Source of the DNA: DASPWW01 sp035637595
GTDB lineage: Bacteria > Actinomycetota > Thermoleophilia > Solirubrobacterales > 70-9
Direction of reading: 5' to 3'
DNA: 25,574 nt
NCBI GenBank assembly: GCA_035637595.1
Contig: DASPWW010000166.1
Span: 1-25,574, forward strand
The notes beneath the pieces are model-generated. The model had not been told where the DNA came from. It ran no database searches and worked only from the letters and a program-made list of their open reading frames with translations. A program made the position numbers and the translations under genes. Positions within the stretch are counted from its first letter, which is position 1. Every line of letters begins with the position of its first letter. Below are positions 7,500-14,686 of this stretch, one piece after another.

Positions 7500-8324
7500 T
7501 CAGTCGCCTCGCCGCAGCAGCGGGCGCACCAGCCTGTAGGTGCCGGCGACGGGTCGCGAGCGGCGAAGGGCCGCGTAGCGGCCGGAGGCCTTGAACGCGA
7601 AGCGCCACCCGCTGTCGGCGGGGAAGATCGGGGTCCGCGAGCGCGCGAACGGAACGTCCTGGAACTCGAGCGCGAAGGCCTCGGCGAACCCCGCCTCGCG
7701 CACTGCCCGCCGAGCCACCTCGCTGCTGCGGCCGTACGGGTACGCCAGGTAGCGCGGCGGACGCCCGAGCAGATCGGCGATGCAGCCAGCCGAGGCCAGC
7801 ACGTCTTCGCGGATCTCGCCCTCGGTGGCACGCGAGAGGTCGATGTGCCGGTGGCCGTGGCTTTCGACCGCGAAGCCCCGCTCGCTGAGCTCGACGAGCT
7901 CCTCGCCGGTCATCAGGTCGACCTCGAGATCGGACTCGGGGTCCCAGCGGTTGCGGTCCCCCAGCCAGGCGGTCGGAGCGAACACCGTCGCCTCGAACCC
8001 GTGGCGTTCGAGCACGGGCGCCGCGCGGGTCAGCACGCTGCGATAGGCGTCGTCGAACGTGATCGCGACGCGCGGCGGGCCGCTCTCCGGGGGCCCGGCC
8101 ACGATCTCGTCCAGCCCGACCACCCGCCGCTGGCCGGCGAGGAACTCCATCTGGCGCTCGAACAGCTCCAGCGGGACGAAGGTATGGCGCAGAGGGGCGC
8201 CCGCGGGCACCGGCGCGACGGCGTGATAGCAGAGCACGACGCTGCGCGAGCTCATCGGCTCGAACGGCGCCGGCCGATCGCGTTCAGGGTGAGGGGCGCC
8301 GACTCGCTCCGCACGGGACGCCAT
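7500..8324 (-). CDS. Polysaccharide deacetylase (CE4/NodB-like), second copy
   Basis: 274 residues from the ATG at 8324, or 251 from the in-frame ATG at 8255 just before SSRSVVLCYHAV, where family similarity starts. Motifs: VAITFDDAY (motif 1, Ala in place of the usual Gly of TFDDG), SHGHRHIDL (motif 2, metal His pair) and YPYGRSS (motif 3). No signal peptide is obvious. It is only distantly similar to the first deacetylase of this block, so it probably acts on a different sugar or step. The longer start leaves 22 bp to the divergent GT2 gene; with the shorter start there would be room for two promoters. The C-terminal ~50 residues are Arg-rich. Confidence 0.88.
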   Translation of the reverse strand: MASRAERVGAPHPERDRPAPFEPMSSRSVVLCYHAVAPVPAGAPLRHTFVPLELFERQMEFLAGQRRVVGLDEIVAGPPESGPPRVAITFDDAYRSVLTRAAPVLERHGFEATVFAPTAWLGDRNRWDPESDLEVDLMTGEELVELSERGFAVESHGHRHIDLSRATEGEIREDVLASAGCIADLLGRPPRYLAYPYGRSSEVARRAVREAGFAEAFALEFQDVPFARSRTPIFPADSGWRFAFKASGRYAALRRSRPVAGTYRLVRPLLRRGD

Positions 8325-8346
8325 CCTAAGGTGCTGGGGACCCGGA

Positions 8347-9267
8347 GTGACTCTGACCTACACGACAGTGATCCCGACGAAGGACCGTGCCGATCGGGTG
8401 CGGACCGCAGTCGAGGAGATGCTCGCCCAGACGCGGCTCCCGGAGCGGATCGTGGTCGTCGACGCGAGCGAGCCGGCGCTCGAGCTGGCAGACCAATTGC
8501 GCGACGCGACCCGCGAGGCGGGCGTCGAGCTCGTCCTGGTTCACGCGCCTCCCTCGACGGCGGGGCAGCGAAACCGCGGCGTCGAGCGCGTCGAGACTCC
8601 GGTGACGCTGCTGCTCGACGACGACGTGTCGCTGCAGCCGGACTACGTCGAGGTTCTCCTCGAGCGTTGGGAGGGGGCCGGCCTGGAGGCGTTCGGCGCG
8701 ATGGTGGGAACGCCCGAATACGTGCCGCCGCATGGACCGCTGGCCCGCGCCCTGCGGAGGGTCTTCATGCTTCACTACCACGCGGCGCGAGGCGAGGCCA
8801 CCACCTTACGCCGCTCGCGCAAGGTCCGCTACGTACCGATCCCGAGCCGCGAGGTCACCGTGCCGGCGTGCGGCGCGGGTTACGGGCTCTTCCGCACCGA
8901 TCTGCTGCGCCGCCACCCGTTCGACGAGAAGTTCCCCGGGTACGCACCCGGGGAGGACCTCGAGATGTCCAGCCGCCTCGCGGCCGACGCGCCGATCCTC
9001 CAGGTTCCATCCGTGCGCTACCTGCACGAGTGGAACCCGCGCGAGCGTCTGTCGCCGGTCCGCTGGTACCAGCGCGGCCGCCGCGAGACCTACTTCCGGC
9101 TGCGGCACCTCGATGATTCGATCGGCAGCCGGGCGGCGTTCGCGCTGTCGCTTATCGCGGAGACCGGCGCGGCCGCCGCCGACTCGCTTCGCGAGCGCGA
9201 TCGCCGCCACGTCGTGGGTTTCGTACGGGGCGTGCTGGAGACCCTGCGCGAGCGCCGTCGGCGATGA
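8347..9267 (+). CDS. Family 2 glycosyltransferase (GT-A)
   Basis: 306 residues, GTG start. The N-terminal strand TTVIPTKDRADRVRTAVEEM and IVVVDAS form the nucleotide-sugar binding fold. LLLDDDVSLQPDYVE (about residue 90) carries the DXD metal-binding motif, and PGEDLEMSSRL (about 201) the ED/catalytic-base region of GT2 enzymes. There is no clear membrane anchor. It would transfer a sugar from a nucleotide donor to a growing lipid-linked glycan on the cytoplasmic face, matching the flippase upstream. It reads away from the deacetylase across a 22-bp gap. Donor and acceptor cannot be told from sequence. Confidence 0.9.
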   Translation: MTLTYTTVIPTKDRADRVRTAVEEMLAQTRLPERIVVVDASEPALELADQLRDATREAGVELVLVHAPPSTAGQRNRGVERVETPVTLLLDDDVSLQPDYVEVLLERWEGAGLEAFGAMVGTPEYVPPHGPLARALRRVFMLHYHAARGEATTLRRSRKVRYVPIPSREVTVPACGAGYGLFRTDLLRRHPFDEKFPGYAPGEDLEMSSRLAADAPILQVPSVRYLHEWNPRERLSPVRWYQRGRRETYFRLRHLDDSIGSRAAFALSLIAETGAAAADSLRERDRRHVVGFVRGVLETLRERRRR

Positions 9268-9279
9268 AAGCCGACGATC

Positions 9280-9318
9280 GGCGCGGCTGACTTCGAACCA
9301 GCGACCTCTCGCGCGTGA
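9280..9318 (-). repeat. Degenerate copy of the tRNA-Val 3' half (possible att scar)
   Basis: 39 bases align to the intact tRNA-Val gene (17272-17310) with three mismatches at 9290, 9291 and 9314, in the same orientation. The copy covers the acceptor 3' strand (minus its last bases), T arm and variable region, and reaches the anticodon loop. The 5' half of the tRNA is absent, so this is not a gene. It is more worn than the copy at 15653, suggesting an older event. Confidence 0.75.
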
Positions 9319-9367
9319 GCGGTCGCAGATCGCGGCGCGCACGACTGGCCCGCGATACTTGGCCAAG

Positions 9368-9398
9368 AAGGGCGGTGCGGCGAGCGCTGGCGGCCCTT
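9368..9398 (+). terminator. Possible terminator hairpin downstream of the GT2 gene
   Basis: AAGGGC pairs with GCCCTT across a 19-base GC-rich interior that can fold further; the right arm runs into TTT. It lies about 100 bp after the glycosyltransferase stop and before the next gene. Moderate-to-weak support because the loop is large. Confidence 0.35.
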
Positions 9399-9428
9399 TG
9401 CGTCGATAAGTGTTCCGACGGCAGCAGC

Positions 9429-9459
9429 TGCAAGGAGGACACAACTCGGTGCAAGGAGG
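9429..9459 (+). promoter_or_regulatory. Tandem ribosome binding sites before the small secreted protein
   Basis: The 10-mer TGCAAGGAGG occurs twice, at 9429-9438 and 9450-9459. The second is 7 bases before the ATG at 9467; the first is 10 bases before an in-frame GTG at 9449. Both are near-perfect anti-Shine-Dalgarno matches, unusual in this window where most genes have weak sites, and suggest high expression. Confidence 0.6.
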
Positions 9460-9466
9460 CGCGCGA

Positions 9467-9751
9467 ATGAAGAAGGCATTGGTGGTACTAGTCGCTGCGG
9501 GTGCGCTAGCGGTCCCGTCTACGGCGCTCGCGGTGTACGGGAGCCAGCCCGGCTACGAGGTCGCGCAGTCGCAGACGCGTTGCTCAGGGGCCGGTGCGTT
9601 CGGCGCGTTCGGCGACAAGGGCGATGTCGTGCATGACTTCGGTCACGTCTATCCCGGCGACTCGAACGGAACGCCTGGGGCCAACGGCACGGCCACCGGT
9701 TACAACAACTCGCATCTCTGCGGTAACCCGCAGGTCGACCAGACGCAATAG
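9467..9751 (+). CDS. Small secreted protein, unrecognised
   Basis: 94 residues beginning MKKALVVLVAAGALAVPSTALA, a clear Sec signal peptide with an ALA cleavage site. The mature part is about 72 residues, rich in Gly, Asn, Asp and Ser, with just two Cys (in QTRCSG and HLCGNP) that could form one disulfide. No known family is recognised. Start choice: the ATG at 9467 gives a textbook signal peptide and has AAGGAGG at ideal spacing; in-frame GTGs at 9449 and 9410 would add a non-hydrophobic lead. It sits between the degenerate tRNA fragment and a second secreted protein on the same strand. The strong ribosome binding site and signal peptide make it a likely abundant cell-surface or extracellular protein; its role is unknown. 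Confidence 0.75.
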   Translation: MKKALVVLVAAGALAVPSTALAVYGSQPGYEVAQSQTRCSGAGAFGAFGDKGDVVHDFGHVYPGDSNGTPGANGTATGYNNSHLCGNPQVDQTQ

Positions 9752-9926
9752 TCATCCACACGGATCTGCACCGGGGGCTGTCGTACACCTCCGGGGGGCC
9801 GTCCGTAGCCCCGCGCGGCGCGGAAGCGTCCCCTGGTCGCAGGTCTCTGCCCGCGACACCCGTGTGCGAGACTCTCTGTCGGCGCCACGCAACTCCTGCC
9901 TGGGCCACCCGATAGAGAGGGGACCC

Positions 9927-10805
9927 ATGCAGCGAGGGGCTTCGAGCCGGCGGGCGATGGCGCTGTCGCTGTTCGTCGCGTTGGGACTTATCGGCGCGGC
10001 GGCACCGGCACCGGCGAGTGCCGCGACGCAGATCGGGGAGACAGTCCCTCCTACGCCTTGTGACGGTGGGTTCACCTACTTTCAAACCGGCGCGCCGCCG
10101 GCGTCCAGGCAATACGCGGCACCCTCGGCGGGGGTGATCACATCCTGGAGCTTCCAGGCCGACCCCTCGGCCGCGACGACGCTCAAGCTCAAGGTAGGCC
10201 GGCGCGTGGGCACCAGCCAACAGTTCCTCATTGTCGGCGAAAGCCCCGTGAAGACCGCGGACGCCGGCAGCTTCAACACCTACACCGACGTCCGGATCCC
10301 AGTGCTGGCGGGTGACGCAATCGGCGTTTTTCTAGCTGCCAACGAGCCCTGCGCCCGCGCGATCGGTGGCTACTCGTATGCCTACACCAGCGGGGACGCG
10401 CCACCGGGGACAACGCCCACCTTCTTTGAGATCGAGGGCTTTCAGTTCGACGTCTCGGCGATCCTCGAGTCCGACTGCGACTCCGACGGCTTCGGGGACG
10501 AGACCCAGGACCCGAACCTCGCTCCGTGTCCGCCAGCGCCCGAGACGACGATCACCAAGGGCCCCAAGGACAGGACGAAGAAGAAGCACGCGACATTCGA
10601 GTTCACCGCCAACGAGCCGGGCGCGAGCTTCGAGTGCTCACTCGACGGACGGGCCTTCGCGCCCTGCACGTCTCCCCACGCGGTCAAGGTCAGGAAGGGA
10701 AAGCACACCTTCGCGGTCCGCGCCACGGACGCCGGCAACAACGTCGAGGGCTCACCCGCCTCCGACGACTGGAAGGTCAAGAAGAAAAAGAAGAAGTCTT
10801 CCTAG
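9927..10805 (+). CDS. Secreted protein with TSP3-like Ca loop and C-terminal CSLDG domain
   Basis: 292 residues from the ATG at 9927, which has GAGAGGGG just upstream and starts a signal peptide ending APAPASA. A ~140-residue beta-rich region follows (no family recognised). Then comes DCDSDGFGDETQDPN, which looks like a thrombospondin type 3 calcium-binding loop. The C-terminal ~85 residues contain FTANEPGASFECSLDG and FAPCTSP, a beta-sandwich-like module repeated in many Thermoleophilia-type secreted proteins, and the protein ends in a run of Lys (KVKKKKKKSS). The same module and basic tail close the glycine-rich protein at 15963. The stop codon shares the palindromic CTAG with the stop of the convergent MMPL gene. 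It is probably a cell-wall-associated protein, the Lys tail perhaps binding anionic polymers; function unknown. Confidence 0.82.
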   Translation: MQRGASSRRAMALSLFVALGLIGAAAPAPASAATQIGETVPPTPCDGGFTYFQTGAPPASRQYAAPSAGVITSWSFQADPSAATTLKLKVGRRVGTSQQFLIVGESPVKTADAGSFNTYTDVRIPVLAGDAIGVFLAANEPCARAIGGYSYAYTSGDAPPGTTPTFFEIEGFQFDVSAILESDCDSDGFGDETQDPNLAPCPPAPETTITKGPKDRTKKKHATFEFTANEPGASFECSLDGRAFAPCTSPHAVKVRKGKHTFAVRATDAGNNVEGSPASDDWKVKKKKKKSS

Positions 10806-12952
10806 GGCCTTCCCTGCGCGGCACCGACCGCGACGCGCTCGACGTCGAGCCGCGGCAGGATCCGCTCGAGCCAGTCCGGGATCCACCAGTTGCGGCTGCC
10901 GAGCAGCTGCATAACCCCCGGGACGAGCACCATCCGCACGACGGTGGCGTCGAGGAAGATCGCGGACGCGAGCCCGATCCCGAACAGCTTCAGGAAGACG
11001 TCCGGCGCCGCCAGGAAGGCGAGGAAGACGACGACCATGATCGCCGCCGCCGCGGTTATCACCCGCGCGGTCTTCGCCAGGCCGTCGGCGACCGCGCGGC
11101 GGGTGTCTCCGTCCTTCAGGTACTCCTCGCGGATCCGCGAGATCAGGAAGACCTCGTAGTCCATCGAGAGCCCGAAGAGGATGGCGAACATCATCACGGG
11201 CATGAACGGCGCCACCGGCACCTCGTGGTCGATCCCGATCAGCTCGCCCACGACGCCGCCCTGCGACACGAGCGTCATCACGCCGTAGGCGGCGCAGACC
11301 GACAGCAGGTTCATGACCGCGGCCTTGAGCGAGATCAACGGTGAGTGGAAGGCGACGAGCAGGAGCAGGAAGGAGAGGCCGACGACCGCGGCGATGAACA
11401 GCGGCATGCGGTCCTTCATGTACTCGCTCTGGTCCTCGAGCGCCGCGGTCACGCCTCCGATCTTGACGTTGACGCCGGACCCGCGCAGCTCGTCGGGCAC
11501 GACGTCCTGGCGCAGGTGGTTGACCAGGTCCTCGGTCTGCTGGTCCTGGGGGGAGCCGGTCGGGATCACCGTGATGATCGCCGCGTCGCCCTCCGGATTG
11601 ATCTGCGGTCCGGCGACGAAGGCGACCCCGGGCTCGCTGCGAAGCCGCCTCGCGAAGGACTGGACGCCGGCCTTCGCGGCAGGGCCGGACAGCTCGGCGG
11701 CGACCACCAGCGGCCCGTTCGTGCCGGGGCCGAATCCCTCGGTGTTGAGATCGTAGGACCGGCGGGTCATCGTGTCCGGCGGGTCGTTCCCGGCGTCGGG
11801 GAAGCCGAGCCGCATGCCGAGAGCCGGCGCCGCCAGTGCGAGCAGGACCGCGGCCGCGGCCGTCACGGCGATCCAGGGATGGCGCTGGACGACGTGGCTC
11901 CAGCGCGCCGCGGGGGACTCACCTTCCCGGTCGGCCTTCAGGTGCCGGCCGAGGAGCGGGATCCGGAGGCGGTCGACCCTGGGCCCCAGGAAGGAGAGGA
12001 TCGCCGGCAGCAGGGTGACGGCGGCGAACATCACGACCAGGACCGCGAACGACGCCGAGATGGCTACCCCGTACATGTAGGAAAGGCCGGTCAGGCAGAG
12101 GCCGAGGACGGCGATCACCACGGTGAAGCCGGCGATGATCACGCTGCGTCCGGCGGTGGTCACGGCCTCGACGACGGCGTCGTGGCGCTCCTTTCCATCC
12201 CTCATCGCCGAACGGAACCGGGTCAGGACCAGCAGCGAGTAGTCGATGCCGACCCCGATTCCGATCAGCCCCGAGACCGCCGTCGTCCAGTCGGGGACGT
12301 CGACGAGGTTGGCCAGCAGGGCGATCAGGCCCGCCGACGAGATGCCGAGGCCGACGAGGGCGATCACGAGCGGCAGCCCGGCGGCGATCAGCGAGCCGAA
12401 GGCGATCAGCAGCACGATCGCGGCGCCGAGGAAGCCGAGCCCCTCGGGGCTGGATTGATTCTGGGCGGCGTAGATCGGGTCCCCGCCGAGCTCGATATCG
12501 AGGCCCTCGCCGCTGTTCTGCTCGGCGGCGTCGACCAGCTTCTCGCCGTCCTCCTTGGGGACGTCCCAGCCCGGAACCGTCAAGGGGAGCGTCGTCGATC
12601 CGATCGTGCCGTCCTCCGAGACCCGGACCGGGGTGTGCTCGGCTACGTGATCGACCTGCTCGGCCTCGCCGAAGAAGGCGTCCATGCGCTGCTTGGCGCC
12701 GGAGCTGGTGGCGCCGGCCGAGTCCTTCCAGACGACGTAGATCTCCTGGCCGGAGTAGCCGCTGAAGCGTTGCTCGGTGAGGTCGCTCGCGGCCTTCGAC
12801 TCCGATCCGGGCGTGTTGTAGTCCGCGTTGTACTCGCCGGCGAGCGACGAGCCCACCCCGATGATCAGGATCGTCGCCGCGATCCACGCAACGACCACGC
12901 GGCCGCGGCGGCGGTAGGCGATGTCGGCGAGGCTGGCGAGGCGGCGGGTCAT
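10802..12952 (-). CDS. MMPL family RND transporter
   Basis: 716 residues with two RND halves: a first transmembrane helix near residue 20, a large extracytoplasmic domain, a cluster of helices, then the same again. GIGVGIDYSLLVLTRFR (about residues 229-245) and LFGLSMDYEVFLISRIREEY (about 588-607) hold the Asp-Tyr pairs that relay protons in MmpL3-like transporters. Length fits the compact MMPL group (700-750 aa) rather than the larger mycobacterial ones. The ATG has AAAGGA about 6 bases upstream. It is divergent from a MarR regulator with a palindrome in between, so it is likely a repressor-controlled exporter of a lipid or hydrophobic drug. It converges with, and overlaps by 4 bp, the secreted protein gene. 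The substrate cannot be assigned. Confidence 0.93.
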   Translation of the reverse strand: MTRRLASLADIAYRRRGRVVVAWIAATILIIGVGSSLAGEYNADYNTPGSESKAASDLTEQRFSGYSGQEIYVVWKDSAGATSSGAKQRMDAFFGEAEQVDHVAEHTPVRVSEDGTIGSTTLPLTVPGWDVPKEDGEKLVDAAEQNSGEGLDIELGGDPIYAAQNQSSPEGLGFLGAAIVLLIAFGSLIAAGLPLVIALVGLGISSAGLIALLANLVDVPDWTTAVSGLIGIGVGIDYSLLVLTRFRSAMRDGKERHDAVVEAVTTAGRSVIIAGFTVVIAVLGLCLTGLSYMYGVAISASFAVLVVMFAAVTLLPAILSFLGPRVDRLRIPLLGRHLKADREGESPAARWSHVVQRHPWIAVTAAAAVLLALAAPALGMRLGFPDAGNDPPDTMTRRSYDLNTEGFGPGTNGPLVVAAELSGPAAKAGVQSFARRLRSEPGVAFVAGPQINPEGDAAIITVIPTGSPQDQQTEDLVNHLRQDVVPDELRGSGVNVKIGGVTAALEDQSEYMKDRMPLFIAAVVGLSFLLLLVAFHSPLISLKAAVMNLLSVCAAYGVMTLVSQGGVVGELIGIDHEVPVAPFMPVMMFAILFGLSMDYEVFLISRIREEYLKDGDTRRAVADGLAKTARVITAAAAIMVVVFLAFLAAPDVFLKLFGIGLASAIFLDATVVRMVLVPGVMQLLGSRNWWIPDWLERILPRLDVERVAVGAAQGRP

Positions 12953-12976
12953 CCGGAGTCCTTTCTCGGCTTAACT

Positions 12977-12990
12977 ACTTGTTTACAAGT
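12977..12990. promoter_or_regulatory. Palindromic operator candidate, MMPL/MarR intergenic region
   Basis: ACTTGTTTACAAGT: perfect 6-bp arms ACTTGT/ACAAGT around TT. The TTGT-n-ACAA core is typical of MarR-family operators. It lies 25-38 bp before the MMPL start and upstream of a possible -10 (TATAGT, 13035-13040) for the MarR gene, so one dimer could repress both. Confidence 0.6.
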
Positions 12991-13103
12991 TCAAAGGTTC
13001 ACGAAGAGAATGATTTCTATCAGAAAGCAGCGCGTATAGTCTTCCTCGACGATGACGCGTGAGATCGGTCCCGTCGATCCGGAAAGACCCTGATCGGACG
13101 CTG

Positions 13104-13595
13104 ATGGGCGGCAAGGAGATCAGCGGCGACAAGGCGCCGTCGAGCCTCGGCTTCCTGCTCTCGCAGGTCGGCATCTACGCCTCGCGTCGATTCGCGCAGC
13201 GGATCGGCGCGCTCGACATCCACCCACCGTTGTTCCGGGTCCTGAATGTGGTCGACGCGGCGGAGGGGCAGTCACAACAGGCAATCGGCGAGGCGATCGA
13301 GGCGCCCGCAAGTCGCATGGTCGCGATCGTCGATGAGCTCGAGCAGCGCGGCTTGATTGAGCGCCGCCCGTACCCGAGCGACCGCCGCGTCCACGCCCTC
13401 TACCTGACCGCCGAGGGCCGCAAGCTGCTTGCCAAGGGGCGGGAGATCGCGATGGAGCACGAGGGGGAGCTGACCCGCGGGATGAGCGCTGCGGATCGCA
13501 AGCAGCTGATCGCGTTGCTGCGCAAGCTGGTCGACAACCAGGGCATCGGCAGCGGCGTTCACCCCGGGCTCAGCGACCCCGATGTGAACAAGTAG
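13104..13595 (+). CDS. MarR family transcriptional regulator
   Basis: 163 residues from the ATG at 13104; a GTG at 13059 would add 15 residues but has no better ribosome site. Core winged helix-turn-helix: QSQQAIGEAIEAPASRMVAI (recognition helix) then DELEQRGLIERRPYPSDRRV, where the Arg-Pro and Asp-Arg-Arg of the wing are MarR hallmarks, and ALYLTAEGRKLL. N- and C-terminal helices would form the dimer interface. It is divergent from the MMPL transporter with a palindrome between them, the usual layout for a MarR repressor that controls an efflux gene and itself and is released by a small ligand. It converges with the WYL regulator 38 bp away. Confidence 0.9.
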   Translation: MGGKEISGDKAPSSLGFLLSQVGIYASRRFAQRIGALDIHPPLFRVLNVVDAAEGQSQQAIGEAIEAPASRMVAIVDELEQRGLIERRPYPSDRRVHALYLTAEGRKLLAKGREIAMEHEGELTRGMSAADRKQLIALLRKLVDNQGIGSGVHPGLSDPDVNK

Positions 13596-13633
13596 GGATG
13601 CCGTGGGCACTACCTGGACCGACGGTAGAGGCT

Positions 13634-14587
13634 TCAACCCACACCGCGCTTCAAGCGCCCGGCGATCGTCTTCAGGTGCTCGACGAGCTCCGGCGGCTCA
13701 CGGACCTCGAAATCGACGCCGAGCATCGCGATCCGCATCGCTAGCCATCCGAGGTCGTCGTCGCCCGTCCGGTACTCGCACGTCCGCTCGTCGATCGGTT
13801 CGAACGTCCCCCAGTGGGACGGGATGCGGCTCGTGATCTCTTCCAGCGAGGCATGGACCATGACCTTCGCGTCGTAGCGGGTGGGCGCGCCCGAGATGCT
13901 CTGCGCGACGTAGGCGGCCGCGTCCTTCGCGGGCAACGTTCGTGCTTTGAAGCCGACGCCGGTCGAAGCCGGCCTGCTCAGGCGGTCGACGCGGAAGCTG
14001 CGCCAGTTCTCGCGACGGCGGTCCCAGGCGACCAGGTACCAGCGGCGGCCCAGGTTGACGAGCGAGTGGGGCTCGACCTCGCGGCGCGTGTCGACGCCCT
14101 CGCGGCTTCGGTAGGCGAAGCGAAGGCCCTCGGAGTCGCGGCAGGCGGCGGCGATCACGGTCAGGTGCTGCGGATCGACGGTTGGCCCGGCGGCCGCGGG
14201 CGCGATCGTCGCTGACCCCAGCGCGCTGACCCTGCGTCGCAGGTGAGCCGGCAGGACCTGCTCGAGCTTGACCAGGGCGCGAACCGAGGTCTCCTCGATG
14301 CCGGTAACCGACGCCCGGGCGGCTGTGCGCAGCCCGACAGCGATCGCGATCGCCTCGTCGTCGTCGAGTAGCAGCGGTGGCATCGCGGTGCCGGCACGAA
14401 GCCGGTAGCCGCCGGCCGGCCCGCTCAGCGACTCGACCGGATAGCCCAGGGCGCGAAGGCGCTCGATGTCGCGCCGGATCGTCCGTCCGGAGACCTCGAG
14501 CCGCTCCGCGAGCTCGGCGCCCGGCCAGTCCCGGCGTCCCTGCAGAAGCGACAGCAGCTCCAGCAGGCGACTCGAGGTCTCACTCAT
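13634..14587 (-). CDS. WYL-domain transcriptional regulator (YafY-like)
   Basis: 317 residues. The N-terminal winged helix (about 1-60) has LLELLSLLQGRRDWPGAELAERLEVSGRTIRR-type architecture, with SGRTIRRDIERLRALGYPV as the recognition region and the GPAGGYRL wing. The middle WYL domain includes RRWYLVAWDRRRENWRSFRVD (WYL motif at about residue 182), and a WCX-type C-terminal segment follows. This is the common actinobacterial DeoR/YafY-WYL architecture; WYL domains sense small ligands or nucleic acid. The gene is divergent from a VOC protein, and a perfect 18-bp palindrome overlaps its own ribosome binding site (GAGGA), indicating autoregulation and likely control of the VOC gene. A second ATG ten bases upstream is out of frame. 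Confidence 0.9.
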   Translation of the reverse strand: MSETSSRLLELLSLLQGRRDWPGAELAERLEVSGRTIRRDIERLRALGYPVESLSGPAGGYRLRAGTAMPPLLLDDDEAIAIAVGLRTAARASVTGIEETSVRALVKLEQVLPAHLRRRVSALGSATIAPAAAGPTVDPQHLTVIAAACRDSEGLRFAYRSREGVDTRREVEPHSLVNLGRRWYLVAWDRRRENWRSFRVDRLSRPASTGVGFKARTLPAKDAAAYVAQSISGAPTRYDAKVMVHASLEEITSRIPSHWGTFEPIDERTCEYRTGDDDLGWLAMRIAMLGVDFEVREPPELVEHLKTIAGRLKRGVG

Positions 14588-14598
14588 GCGAATTCATC

Positions 14599-14616
14599 GT
14601 CCTCAATATTGAGGAC
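14599..14616. promoter_or_regulatory. Perfect 18-bp palindrome, likely operator for WYL regulator and VOC gene
   Basis: GTCCTCAATATTGAGGAC is identical to its reverse complement over all 18 bases. It lies 12 bp before the WYL regulator start, covers that gene's GAGGA site, and its right arm holds TTGAGG, which could be a -35 for the VOC gene (TGGGAT 17 bp later). AT-rich core in a GC-rich genome. Confidence 0.75.
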
Positions 14617-14686
14617 AGATCCTGACCTAAATGGGATCTAGGGTGCGCTGCGTTGTCAGCAATCGAGAAAGGAGCACCGATCGCAT

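Noticed and set aside
11345..13039. A 564-codon open frame antisense to the MMPL gene
   Set aside because: Composition artefact of a GC-rich coding strand; low-complexity Asp/Arg/Gly-rich translation, and the MMPL frame has conserved motifs.
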